Origin: a virus
Length of the DNA: 21,303 nucleotides
Virus record (IMG/VR): IMGVR_UViG_3300007722_000140
Span: 1 to 21,303 of that record
Strand: one strand, 5' to 3'
Shown here: in pieces, positions 14,209-21,303 of the stretch
Layout: each line of letters starts with the position of its first letter
Position numbering within the stretch: the stretch's first letter is position 1
Notes under the pieces: generated by a model
Database searches by the model: none
Told to the model about the DNA's origin: nothing
Seen by the model: only the letters and a program-made list of their open reading frames with translations
Position numbers and translations under genes: made by a program

Positions 14209-14621
14209 CAGACTTCACCCTCCGGATTCGAAGCAACGACCTTCGCTTCGTTGTAAGCAGCCCAGTTCGCACCGGGCTTATACTTGCCGTCCTTGTCGAA
14301 ACCAGAGATAACGCCAGCACGGAACAATTCACGATCTTCCTTTTTGTGAATTCCGAGCGACGTCATTTTGTAGTCAACCTGCAGGGCTTCGAGTTGAGCA
14401 CCGGACAAACCGAGAGCCTCGGCACATTCTGGATCAGATGGAGCAGCCTGCCCATTGCGGCACAACGCAAGAGCCTGCTCCCCATCGAACTCCGTCCCGG
14501 CAGGGTAGATCGCCTCCGGTTTTCCGCCCGGTTTCGTTCGAGCGAATTTCACCTTCTTTTTTTGCTCCTCCGTCATAGAGGACATATCGGCGAAATGATC
14601 AATAACAAGTTTTGCCTTCAT
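14208..14621 (-). CDS. Hypothetical protein of the tail module
   Basis: 137 residues. An N-terminus with TEEQKKKVKFARTKPGGKPEAIYPAG-like basic stretches, then helical parts (GLSGAQLEALQ) and an acidic end. It lies between the tail tube gene and the tail chaperone, both with ATGA overlaps, so it is a fixed part of the tail assembly operon. I do not recognise the family; a tail or chaperone accessory role is inferred from position. Confidence 0.78.
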   Translation of the reverse strand: MKAKLVIDHFADMSSMTEEQKKKVKFARTKPGGKPEAIYPAGTEFDGEQALALCRNGQAAPSDPECAEALGLSGAQLEALQVDYKMTSLGIHKKEDRELFRAGVISGFDKDGKYKPGANWAAYNEAKVVASNPEGEV

Positions 14622-15028
14622 CAGCTTGGGGCTCCCGAAGTTTCAATCGTCAGAGAACCCGACAGACCATCCGCAGGGGTTGCTGACTTATCAAATCCAA
14701 AACCGACGCCAGAGTACGTCACAGACGTTGGTCCAGCATCAGCATAAGTGACTTTAAATGACGTCGCCACCGGAGCAGCGACCAAAGCGATAAACGCGGC
14801 GTGAACCGCGTTCTGCGGATCGTAGAAAACGTCCGCAGAGATTGAGCACGGGTCGACATACCCCGTCGCGGATTTTGTTTTGAACGCAATCCCGTCCAGA
14901 GTAACGTTCTCGAACGTTTCCGATTTCTCACCGGAGATCGTGAGTGACTTCATCTGCGGAATCGCCGTGAAGACCGAAGCGATCGACATAAGAAGGGTCG
15001 TCCCCTTCGATTTGATTTTATTCGCCAT
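14621..15028 (-). CDS. Major tail tube protein
   Basis: 135 residues. Beta-rich, with the pattern of lambda gpV-like and Phage_tail_3-type tube subunits: MKSLTISGEKSETF, a central DPCSISADVFYDPQNAVH block (the 'helix with NPxNxxH' zone) and a Gly/Ser-rich end (GLSGSLTIETSG). ATG 15028 is preceded by AAAGGGG at eight bases; that leader is nearly the same as the one before the gene at 160-726. A strong independent binding site fits a protein needed in many copies. The family assignment is likely but not certain. Confidence 0.85.
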   Translation of the reverse strand: MANKIKSKGTTLLMSIASVFTAIPQMKSLTISGEKSETFENVTLDGIAFKTKSATGYVDPCSISADVFYDPQNAVHAAFIALVAAPVATSFKVTYADAGPTSVTYSGVGFGFDKSATPADGLSGSLTIETSGAPS

Positions 15029-15050
15029 TTTCAAAACCCCTTTCTTTGGG

Positions 15051-15596
15051 TTATTTTTTCTTCAGTTTTTCAACTTCTTGATCGACCTTTTGCCCCACAC
15101 GTCGATCGAGAGCAGCCATCGCCCGCCCAATCGAGTTTGAGTAACCACGCTTCACAAAATCATTCGACGGCATTTCACCAGTTGACAACTGGTCGTCCGT
15201 TGGGTTTTCAATCGACTTAAATTTCCCACCCAGCTTGTCGCGATGACGTTCGGCCGTTCCTAGAGCAACCAGGTGACCAAAGCCAAAAGTATATTTTCGA
15301 TTGCCGCCGCCCATTTTTCCGACGTTGATTCCTGCATAGGCAAACCACGAGCCCTGGGATTTTCCCTTTGTGATTTTCCGACCGATAGCACCCCTGATCC
15401 CCTTCGGTCCTTCTTTCCGGATTCCAGTCCGGACAATATTCAAGCCAGAGCCGAGCCCAGACTTTGCGATCCGATCCCGTATTTTTGGTGAAGCCAAAAC
15501 AGACAGCCGTTTCCGCATTGCAGAAAAGCCAACAATCAGCATCTCCGTATCGTTTTTTGAGAGCGTAGAAGTAAGCATTTTCGGGTCGGTTGTCAC
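15051..15596 (-). CDS. HK97-gp10-like tail completion/neck protein
   Basis: 181 residues, strongly basic. Helical N-terminus (MRKRLSVLASPKIRDRI), then KSGLGSGLNIVRTGIRKEGPKG and a beta zone FGHLVALGTAERHR typical of HK97 gp10-like proteins, which sit at the neck or tail terminus of siphophages. The GTG start overlaps the upstream stop (GTGA). The gene is directly before the tail tube gene, as in lambda-like order. Confidence 0.82.
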   Translation of the reverse strand: MTTDPKMLTSTLSKNDTEMLIVGFSAMRKRLSVLASPKIRDRIAKSGLGSGLNIVRTGIRKEGPKGIRGAIGRKITKGKSQGSWFAYAGINVGKMGGGNRKYTFGFGHLVALGTAERHRDKLGGKFKSIENPTDDQLSTGEMPSNDFVKRGYSNSIGRAMAALDRRVGQKVDQEVEKLKKK

Positions 15597-16051
15597 AGCG
15601 ACGCCTCCACTTCAATGATCATCACCAGCGTCGCCACGAACAGCCAGTCCGAGGAAAGGATCGCTTTGATTGGAACCTCTTTAGGATCCGGATCGCAGGA
15701 CCAGACCTTCACGCGGCCGTCCGCCGTTTCATAATTATTCAGCCGTTGCCACAACTGCCGGACCAGAAGTTTAAGCGGTTCGATTTCATCATTTTCGACA
15801 GACCGAAGTTTCTGCCTGATAAACACCCGGACCATCAGCTGCGTTCGATCCTCGACGTCCAGCGTTTCCGACAACTGTTGCTCGCCTTCGCACACCACAT
15901 CGATCCGCAATTCCAGACCGATATTTTCAAGAACATCAATGATCGCTTCCGTATAGCAGGCAGCGACGTCCATGTCGTAAGCCTCGCCGGAATTCACACG
16001 ATCGACAACAGCAGCCATCGCCTCTGAACTTGGGGATTGAGTAACGGGCAT
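15593..16051 (-). CDS. Putative head-tail connector or tail terminator protein
   Basis: 152 residues, acidic, alternating helix (VDRVNSGEAYDMDVAACYTEAI) and strand zones (LELRIDVVCEGEQQ, TQLMVRVFIRQKL) that suggest a small tail terminator fold. It overlaps both neighbours by four bases (ATGA in, GTGA out). The ATG at 16051 is used; the frame opens at 16054 with TTG. Function inferred from order between the head-tail joining gene and the gp10-like gene. Confidence 0.75.
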   Translation of the reverse strand: MPVTQSPSSEAMAAVVDRVNSGEAYDMDVAACYTEAIIDVLENIGLELRIDVVCEGEQQLSETLDVEDRTQLMVRVFIRQKLRSVENDEIEPLKLLVRQLWQRLNNYETADGRVKVWSCDPDPKEVPIKAILSSDWLFVATLVMIIEVEASL

Positions 16052-16392
16052 CAAGACACCTGCTTCGTGTGGATACGGATCATTTGTGGGCTCACGATAA
16101 GGAACACCTTGTCGCCCGTTGTAGGTTGCACTTCGAACGTCGAGCCACCGCCAACAATACGATCGCCACGCTTCGGTTCCGAGTAGGGCATTTCAGTCGG
16201 CCTGCCGATAAAATCGACAGACCGAACCTCCACAACCGTCCCGTTTCCCGCATCAATAAGAGACGGCATTCGAGCCGACTTTATGAGCGTGACAGGAGCA
16301 CTTTCTGTCCCACGGAAATAAGAAAACGACCCGCCCGCTTGCACGAGCAGGTCGTCTACCATTCCACCAATATCGTCATCGAAACCAGACAT
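16051..16392 (-). CDS. Putative head-tail joining protein (lambda FII-like position)
   Basis: 113 residues. Short helix at the start (DDIGGMVDDLLVQAGG), then a small beta domain (APVTLIKSARMPS, GDRIVGGGSTFEVQP, GDKVFLIVSPQMIRI) like the beta-barrel of head-completion proteins. The start ATG 16392 lies six bases after the decoration protein stop; the binding site is weak (GAG), so translation may be coupled. No catalytic motif. Confidence 0.75.
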   Translation of the reverse strand: MSGFDDDIGGMVDDLLVQAGGSFSYFRGTESAPVTLIKSARMPSLIDAGNGTVVEVRSVDFIGRPTEMPYSEPKRGDRIVGGGSTFEVQPTTGDKVFLIVSPQMIRIHTKQVS

Positions 16393-16398
16393 TTTAGA

Positions 16399-17076
16399 TC
16401 AGCTCGGCAGCAATGGCATCGTGTACCACTGCGTCGCAGACGACGCAATGAACGTTGCAGGAATCAAACCGGAAGCAAGCGATATTGCAGCGGACTCAGA
16501 CAGCCCGTTGATCGTCGCCCCGGTTTGTGGCCAAACCTTCAGGACGCCAGCCGTGACGCCTTTCAGCTCAACACGCATGCCGGGTTTCGCCACCGGTAGG
16601 ATGACGCCCTTCGTGCCATCACCGCCCGTGACAACATTGAACCCCTGACCGAGGGCAGCAGCCGTCGCAGCATTCGTCCCGATCGCAGTAACGGCCGTGA
16701 CACCCAGAATGCCACTGGTGGGTTTGTTCAGGTCGACGATCGCATAATCGTCGCCGGAACCAGTAGCCTCGGCAGCTACACCGCAGAACGTTCCAATCCC
16801 CAATTGATTGGCAGCACCCGTTCCAGCAACGCCGGAATCAGGATCACCAACAGGATCCCAGTGAACCGGAAGCCCCGCAACGATTGCTGCCGTAGTTTTC
16901 GGGATTCGAAAGAGCCCCTCGGTTTGCAGAGCCCCCTTTTGGTTTGCTGCAATATCGTTTGCAGCAATACCGACAATTCCATTGATAACAACAACGTCGC
17001 CACCAGTAACCGCAGAGTCAGGCGTATAGTCGATCGCCTCGTCCTCGGAGTACATAAGAGCAGGAACCTGAGCCAT
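16399..17076 (-). CDS. DUF2190-like capsid decoration protein
   Basis: 225 residues with many Ala, Gly, Thr and Val, no Cys cluster, and the DUF2190 pattern: YTPDSAVTGGDVVVINGIVGIA, QKGALQTEGLFRIPK and later VHWDP. These proteins stick to the capsid outside as trimers. ATG 17076 is preferred because GGAG stands eight bases upstream; an in-frame TTG at 17094 lies before it. It follows the capsid gene across a hairpin, as expected for a protein made in a separate amount. Confidence 0.85.
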   Translation of the reverse strand: MAQVPALMYSEDEAIDYTPDSAVTGGDVVVINGIVGIAANDIAANQKGALQTEGLFRIPKTTAAIVAGLPVHWDPVGDPDSGVAGTGAANQLGIGTFCGVAAEATGSGDDYAIVDLNKPTSGILGVTAVTAIGTNAATAAALGQGFNVVTGGDGTKGVILPVAKPGMRVELKGVTAGVLKVWPQTGATINGLSESAAISLASGLIPATFIASSATQWYTMPLLPS

Positions 17077-17110
17077 TTCACCATCTCCAAACAAAATGAA
17101 ACAAACAGAG

Positions 17111-17135
17111 CCCGGGAGGAAACAGCCCTCCCGGG
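17111..17135 (-). terminator. Hairpin between capsid fusion and decoration genes
   Basis: Perfect 9-bp stem (CCCGGGAGG / CCTCCCGGG) around a 7-base loop, 23 bases after the capsid gene stop. On the minus strand it is followed by CTCTGTTTGTTTCATTTTG, a U-rich tail with interruptions. It is probably a partial terminator or an mRNA-stabilising structure after the highly expressed capsid gene. Confidence 0.6.
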
Positions 17136-17158
17136 TTCAACGGATCACCCGCAGGAGA

Positions 17159-19312
17159 TCAGGCAGCACCCTTCGACATCAGAGCGTTCAAGTAGCCCTC
17201 GTGCAGGTCGACACCGAAGTCGTGATAACCACGGAACTGGATCCCGAGGGTATCGAAATCAGCGTCCGCGTTTTCAACGGTCGGGGTTTCCTGACCGTTC
17301 AAGAACGAAACGACAACAGGCGAGCCCTTGCTCTTGTCGCCCAGCAAGTACCACGCCGTCGCGGAATTGCCAGAGTAAGCGGAATCGCTCAACTGATTTG
17401 CCACGATAGGTCGATACTTATTCCCGAACGTATTCGCGTCCGCGACCTTGACAGTCGCCAAGTTTTTCGTCGCGTACAACTGGTCGGCGATAACTTCCAG
17501 CTCCGGAGGAACCAGCAGGAATTTAGCCTGACCAGACATTCGCTTCGAACCGTCGGCGGTTGGCGATCGACGCGAACGCCATGCCTTCTGCCCGAGCCCG
17601 AGACCAACACCGTCGGTCAGCAAATTCGTCGTTGACCCGGAGATGTAGTTCGTTCGACCGACCGTGAAGATCGTAGCCAGATTTCCGAGGAACGTCGTCC
17701 AGAACAGATCGTTCAGTTTGATGGCACCACCACCACCAACACGAGTTCGCAAATCATCCAGAGCCGACATGTCGTCGTTCAGGATATTTTGTCGAGTCAG
17801 AGCGAACATTTTCGCGTAAGTATCGACCGATCGCGTGAACGATTCCTCGCCGACTTTTCCATGCTTGATTCGACCGCCAGCCCCGAGTTCCTCGTAAGCC
17901 ATATCGTCGAGCATTCGGTAAGACGTCAGGGTTTTGAAGTCAGACGTAGATTTGATGGCAGCGATTTCACGCCAGATCGTATCCTCGTCCATGTAGCCTT
18001 CAAGGATTTCCTTGTTGGCAACGTTCGACAAAATCCCGGGCAGCGACAAGGTTGAAAAGCCAGCCGCCTCAACCGAACGAGCGCAAGAATGCCGAAGCAA
18101 CTCACGCAAGTTTCCGGTTCCGATCTTGAAACCCGCATTGATCATCATACCGTTTGCAGCGGCAGCGATCATAAGGATTTGCTGCAGACCGATACCATTT
18201 CGGAACTGCGTGTGAGCCGCCTGCAGAATCTTGTCGTCATATTGCTTTTCGATTTCAACAGTACCGGGCTTCCGGCCGTTGTTCGTCAAATTACGTGACG
18301 AGCACAAAGCAGCTTCGATAACCAAAGCTTGGTTTTCCGGAGCGTTCTGGGATGCAGAAAACGACGTCGGGCGAGCCTTCGCGTTTACGATTTTCATAAC
18401 CTCCAGCTCGACCTTTTCGATAGACCAATCCTCTTCGATCGCCTTCGCAGCAATCAACGGATATCCAGCAGCCTTTGCCTGAATTTCGGCAGACTTTCGG
18501 AACTGGGCAGCGATCATTTTTCGATTCGCGGCCAGGCTTGCTTCAAGATTAACCGAAGCGTCGCCAGCAGCGGCCGTTGGGTTTGCAACCGGAGGAACCG
18601 CAGGAGCGGGAGCAGCCGGAGCAGGAACTGCAGGAGCAGCGGGTGGATGCTTCGCCGTATAGGCGACCATCAGGGCAGCGGATGCTTCCGGAGTCAACGT
18701 AGCAACGTCGATTCCAAGAGACATCACAAATTCTTCGAACGTAGGCATGACGCCGGTTCCTTTCACGAGTTTAGCGGCACTCGCCGCGAGATTGACAGAC
18801 GTTTTCGAATCCGCCCCCATTGGGAGGATTGACGTTTCACGAAGCACCGACCGCCTCAAAATGATCACCGGACCGACAAACGTCTGCCCGTTTGCTTCCG
18901 CAGTTTGACCAGGACCGACTTCCTCTTCCTCGATCGCAAGAATGCCGATCGACGCCTGCCACAAATGACCGACATCCGCCTGAGCAAGTACCGACTGGGC
19001 GATCGCGGAAACGCCAGTCACTACACCGCCAAGTTTCAAGGTTTTCCCGTTGTTTGAAATCGAATCCGTGAGACCAAGAGTCGCCTCGACGGTCTTTTTG
19101 TGATCGATAAGAATAGGAATTTGGTTTGGGGTTTCGAGCCCCGCAAGATCCACAACCACAGGAGCGGACCAGCCGTCCACCTGTAGGGTTCCACCCGTAT
19201 AAGCCAGAATCGCGAACCGCCTTTGTTTTCCGGCAGCATTCGCTTTCAAGCGAACCGCTGCAGGAAACGCAAGCGATTTCCCCCACGGGATTGTTGGTTT
19301 TGCAACCGGCAT
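17159..19312 (-). CDS. Prohead protease/major capsid protein fusion
   Basis: 717 residues. The N-terminal 175 residues look like a phage prohead serine protease: H71 in IPILIDHKK and S121 in WQASIGI are the likely catalytic pair. A helical scaffold-like stretch and an Ala/Pro-rich linker (about 222-249) lead to a C-terminal major capsid domain (about 260-717) with RQNILNDDMSALDDLRTRVG-like helices and NTFGNKYRPIVANQLSD near the end. Protease, scaffold and capsid on one chain imply self-cleavage during head maturation. AGGAGG lies eight bases before ATG 19312, the strongest binding site in the window. Most phages make these as separate genes; fused forms are known but less common. Confidence 0.88.
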   Translation of the reverse strand: MPVAKPTIPWGKSLAFPAAVRLKANAAGKQRRFAILAYTGGTLQVDGWSAPVVVDLAGLETPNQIPILIDHKKTVEATLGLTDSISNNGKTLKLGGVVTGVSAIAQSVLAQADVGHLWQASIGILAIEEEEVGPGQTAEANGQTFVGPVIILRRSVLRETSILPMGADSKTSVNLAASAAKLVKGTGVMPTFEEFVMSLGIDVATLTPEASAALMVAYTAKHPPAAPAVPAPAAPAPAVPPVANPTAAAGDASVNLEASLAANRKMIAAQFRKSAEIQAKAAGYPLIAAKAIEEDWSIEKVELEVMKIVNAKARPTSFSASQNAPENQALVIEAALCSSRNLTNNGRKPGTVEIEKQYDDKILQAAHTQFRNGIGLQQILMIAAAANGMMINAGFKIGTGNLRELLRHSCARSVEAAGFSTLSLPGILSNVANKEILEGYMDEDTIWREIAAIKSTSDFKTLTSYRMLDDMAYEELGAGGRIKHGKVGEESFTRSVDTYAKMFALTRQNILNDDMSALDDLRTRVGGGGAIKLNDLFWTTFLGNLATIFTVGRTNYISGSTTNLLTDGVGLGLGQKAWRSRRSPTADGSKRMSGQAKFLLVPPELEVIADQLYATKNLATVKVADANTFGNKYRPIVANQLSDSAYSGNSATAWYLLGDKSKGSPVVVSFLNGQETPTVENADADFDTLGIQFRGYHDFGVDLHEGYLNALMSKGAA

Positions 19313-19315
19313 AAA

Positions 19316-20947
19316 TCACACCTCCTGCTGGATAGCAGCGGGATCAACCCCACCGTCAAGAGCGTCGGCAATAAGAGCAGCGATTCGATCGGGAGCCATT
19401 CCGACCGACGCCAGAGTTTGTTCGGCCATCACCTGAGACATTTCGCCCGAAGCGAATTGATCCAGAGCCAGCTTGATTCGTTTTTGAACATTCGTAAACG
19501 CCCGTTGACCGAGATCCGTATATTCCCCCTGCGGCATTGCAGCCTGAGCGGAAGCGGGAGTCGGGAGCGGAGCAGCGGGATCCAGCCCGAATGTTTTCGC
19601 GAACACAGCAGCCTTGTAGGTTGCAGCATCGACACCGAAATCCTGAGCCGCACGAACCGATTCCGTTTCCCAGTCCAGAGCCCGACGGGAGTATTCGTCA
19701 GTCATAGTAGACTGACCAGACGATAAGCGGATCGAAGCGGCCGTCGCAGCATCGACAGCGTCCAGCTCCGGAAGGGGTGGCCAGTGCCACGTATGATCCA
19801 CTTCGTCCAACTTTGGCAAGCCATCCAGCAGCCCCGGAATGTAAATCGCGGATTCAAGGAACCAGCGGAACACAGGATCGATAACAGACACTTCAATGCG
19901 GGATTGCTCGGCTTTCACCTCGGGCTCCCACACGTTCTTCATGTCGCCTTTGAAAGAACTGAAATTTGAATCCTTGCCCGTTCCAGCCGCAAGCGAGTAC
20001 GGCATGTTGGTACACCGGCTGAACGATTGCAGGGCTTGCCGTTGAAACATTTCATACAGCGGGCCAGGCTGCTTCGGTTCGACCTGCCCCAGCTCCCACC
20101 CAGCCGGAAGGGTCGTGAGCATATTGCGAGTGAGTTCGATTTCAGCAAAGTCCGCAGGAGAAGCAGCGACATCCAAATTCGGAGCCGTTGTCTTCAAGTA
20201 CATTGCGAAGTTCGCGGCCGTTTCCGCCGAATACAGCGTCGCCAATTCCTGCCGACGCATGATCGGCAAAGTTTGCAACGAAGGAGTCGCACGCGGGATC
20301 CCGTGCGTTTGACCAGGACGTTCTGCCCGGAATAAATGGAGCACTTCGCGTGAGGAATACCATTCACCCTTCTGGGAAGCGACCCGAGCATTTCCACCCG
20401 GATGCGTATCGTAAACGTAAATTTCCAGTTCGTTTGTCGCACGATCAAACCGAATTCCGTCGTCCTGATATTCGTCGAGATAAGGAGCGGACCAGGGAGC
20501 GGACACCTGATCGCATTCGAATACCCGAACGTCCAGCGTCATAGGGAAGTTCGCAGGCCGGTCGGATTTCATAAAGAAAACCTCCCCGTCCCGCCAGTAA
20601 GCCTCGACAGCCGTGCGGATAGTGTCCGCAAAATCCGTTTTTCGAACCCAGCGTTTCCACGCCCGTTCAACCCTTTTGTTCGCCTCAGGATCGTCCGTAA
20701 GCAACTGTAAACGCGGACCGTTGCCGACGATATGATTCACGGCCGTCCGTAAGATCCCGGAATACCACGAGTTGTTTTCGGCTTCGTACCTAGAACGTAA
20801 ACGGATGATCTTTCGGACAGCAGGCGACAGGGCAGCACGAGCGGAAAGAGAATCCGTCCCAGCCCAGTGCTTCCGGTTTTCAGCCGTTGTTTGAGCGACG
20901 TCGAAACGAGCCTCGACAGCCTTTGCTTTTTTGAAGGGCCACCACAT
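19316..20947 (-). CDS. Portal protein, lambda gpB family
   Basis: 543 residues, the usual length of lambda-type portals. Landmarks are the N-terminal ARAALSPAVRKIIRLRSRYE region, WYSGILRTAVNHIVGNGPRL, the AYWRDGEVFFMK strand, LDVRVFECDQVSAP, and the late NMPYSLAAGTGKDSNFSSFKG block that is typical of this family. The dodecameric portal is the DNA entry and exit channel and contacts terminase and neck. ATG 20947 overlaps the gpW-like stop (ATGA). The stop is only three bases before the start codon of the capsid fusion. Confidence 0.95.
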   Translation of the reverse strand: MWWPFKKAKAVEARFDVAQTTAENRKHWAGTDSLSARAALSPAVRKIIRLRSRYEAENNSWYSGILRTAVNHIVGNGPRLQLLTDDPEANKRVERAWKRWVRKTDFADTIRTAVEAYWRDGEVFFMKSDRPANFPMTLDVRVFECDQVSAPWSAPYLDEYQDDGIRFDRATNELEIYVYDTHPGGNARVASQKGEWYSSREVLHLFRAERPGQTHGIPRATPSLQTLPIMRRQELATLYSAETAANFAMYLKTTAPNLDVAASPADFAEIELTRNMLTTLPAGWELGQVEPKQPGPLYEMFQRQALQSFSRCTNMPYSLAAGTGKDSNFSSFKGDMKNVWEPEVKAEQSRIEVSVIDPVFRWFLESAIYIPGLLDGLPKLDEVDHTWHWPPLPELDAVDAATAASIRLSSGQSTMTDEYSRRALDWETESVRAAQDFGVDAATYKAAVFAKTFGLDPAAPLPTPASAQAAMPQGEYTDLGQRAFTNVQKRIKLALDQFASGEMSQVMAEQTLASVGMAPDRIAALIADALDGGVDPAAIQQEV

Positions 20948-21147
20948 CAGGAGCCCCCCGGAGGAACGATGCGGAGCGTCATCCCTTTGAACATAGCAGC
21001 GGGGGAAGCAGTCGCAGCTTTCGCGGCTTGGTGCTTCTCGTAATCCATCAGCTCGGTCAGAGACCGGCGTGAAATAGAGATACCATCGACCGAACCGGAT
21101 GCCGGTTTAAGGGCTTCAGCAGCGAGTTGATCGGCAGGTTCGGGCAT
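20947..21147 (-). CDS. gpW-like head-tail connector protein
   Basis: 66 residues directly before the portal, the lambda W position and size. Helix-turn-helix-like parts (PADQLAAEALKPA, SRRSLTELMDYEKHQAAKAA) around a short beta turn (VDGISIS) match the gpW fold, a small neck protein added after packaging. ATG 21147 is chosen because AGGTG stands about seven bases upstream; a GTG at 21156 would have no site. The binding site lies in the 3' arm of a hairpin (21154-21192). The upstream neighbour should be the large terminase, but the 150 bases before this gene are non-coding. Confidence 0.82.
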   Translation of the reverse strand: MPEPADQLAAEALKPASGSVDGISISRRSLTELMDYEKHQAAKAATASPAAMFKGMTLRIVPPGGS

Positions 21148-21153
21148 TCGATA

Positions 21154-21192
21154 CACCTACGAAGAACGGGGGAATTCCCGTCCAGGTAGGTG
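21154..21192 (-). promoter_or_regulatory. Hairpin covering the gpW ribosome binding site
   Basis: CACCTAC (21154-21160) pairs with GTAGGTG (21186-21192), and inside it ACGGG (21166-21170) pairs with CCCGT (21177-21181). In the leftward message the AGGTG binding site of the gpW-like gene is in the 3' arm, so folding should reduce translation of gpW and of the coupled portal gene. Confidence 0.5.
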
Positions 21193-21287
21193 AATCAGAG
21201 CACAAAGCCAGAAGCAAGCAACCAGCTTGATGGCACCCCTGCCATATTCGACGAACGCGGGGTTCAGAGCAACCCGCGTCTCTGACT
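21193..21287 (-). ncRNA. Multi-stem structured leader RNA (no family recognised)
   Basis: Read on the minus strand from 21287, an 8-bp closing stem (21280-21287 with 21193-21200, one G-U) encloses three hairpins: 21255-21264 with 21271-21279 (9 bp, one bulge), 21230-21235 with 21240-21245 (6 bp perfect, loop GGGG), and 21215-21219 with 21225-21229 (5 bp). The loop of the first hairpin contains CTCTGA, which could also pair with the closing strand, so two folds may compete. The region has no convincing protein frame. Confidence 0.45.
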
Positions 21288-21293
21288 GACAGT

Positions 21294-21299
21294 ATTATC
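21294..21299 (-). promoter_or_regulatory. Possible -10 element (GATAAT)
   Basis: GATAAT on the minus strand would place transcription start near 21287, exactly where the structured leader begins. The -35 region is outside the window, so this cannot be tested here. Confidence 0.2.
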
Positions 21300-21303
21300 C
21301 CGT

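Noticed and set aside
18600-18637. Over-represented octamer GCAGGAGC (about ten copies on plus, one on minus), Chi-like candidate
   Set aside because: Most copies encode Ala-Pro-Ala with the same codons on the minus strand, often in Ala/Pro linkers, so codon use explains the bias.
21278-21298. T7-like promoter (TAATAC followed by AGAGA)
   Set aside because: Only the first six bases match the T7 consensus and no single-subunit RNA polymerase gene is present.

Overview
The window is a leftward-transcribed stretch of a tailed double-stranded DNA bacteriophage or prophage. Every convincing gene lies on the minus strand, genes are tightly packed, and many junctions are 4-base ATGA or GTGA overlaps. 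GC content is moderate, and ribosome binding sites are mostly of the AAAGG/GGAG type. No host can be fixed from the sequence; the phage-borne CsrA and several small zinc-ribbon proteins fit an environmental bacterium (Planctomycetota is only a guess). No integrase, terminase, endolysin, complete tRNA, insertion sequence or CRISPR array is visible, so the window is part of a larger genome.

Right part (about 21.3 to 9.6 kb, read leftward) is the virion module in lambda-like order. A structured leader RNA comes first, followed by a gpW-like connector and a lambda-family portal. A single-polypeptide prohead protease/major capsid fusion, a terminator-like hairpin and a DUF2190-like decoration protein follow. 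Then come two head-tail joining or tail completion proteins, an HK97-gp10-like protein, the tail tube, an unknown protein, tail assembly chaperones joined by a textbook -1 slippery site (A AAA AAC), a short tape measure, and four small tail-tip or accessory proteins. Terminase would be expected beyond the right edge.

Middle part (about 9.6 to 7.4 kb) carries small accessory and regulatory genes: two zinc-binding proteins, a ribbon-helix-helix-like protein, an unreported-size 37-residue membrane peptide, a very basic small protein, and a CsrA homologue. Between them are strong hairpins and a tRNA T-arm look-alike.

Left part (about 7.4 kb to the left edge) is the replication and recombination module: RusA resolvase, a Sak4-like RecA-fold ATPase with its DUF669-like single-strand binding partner, an HD-domain nucleotidase, an SF2 helicase with a zinc ribbon, a prim-pol/DUF3987-type primase-helicase, and a last gene whose sequence pattern recalls Cas7/RAMP proteins. 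That last gene is followed directly by two arrays of degenerate NNGCC pentamers that share the same frame sequence and the same unit number.

The most interesting items are the paired pentamer arrays next to the RAMP-like gene, the multi-stem RNA leader whose last hairpin masks the gpW ribosome binding site, the -1 frameshift site, the phage CsrA, and the protease-capsid fusion.
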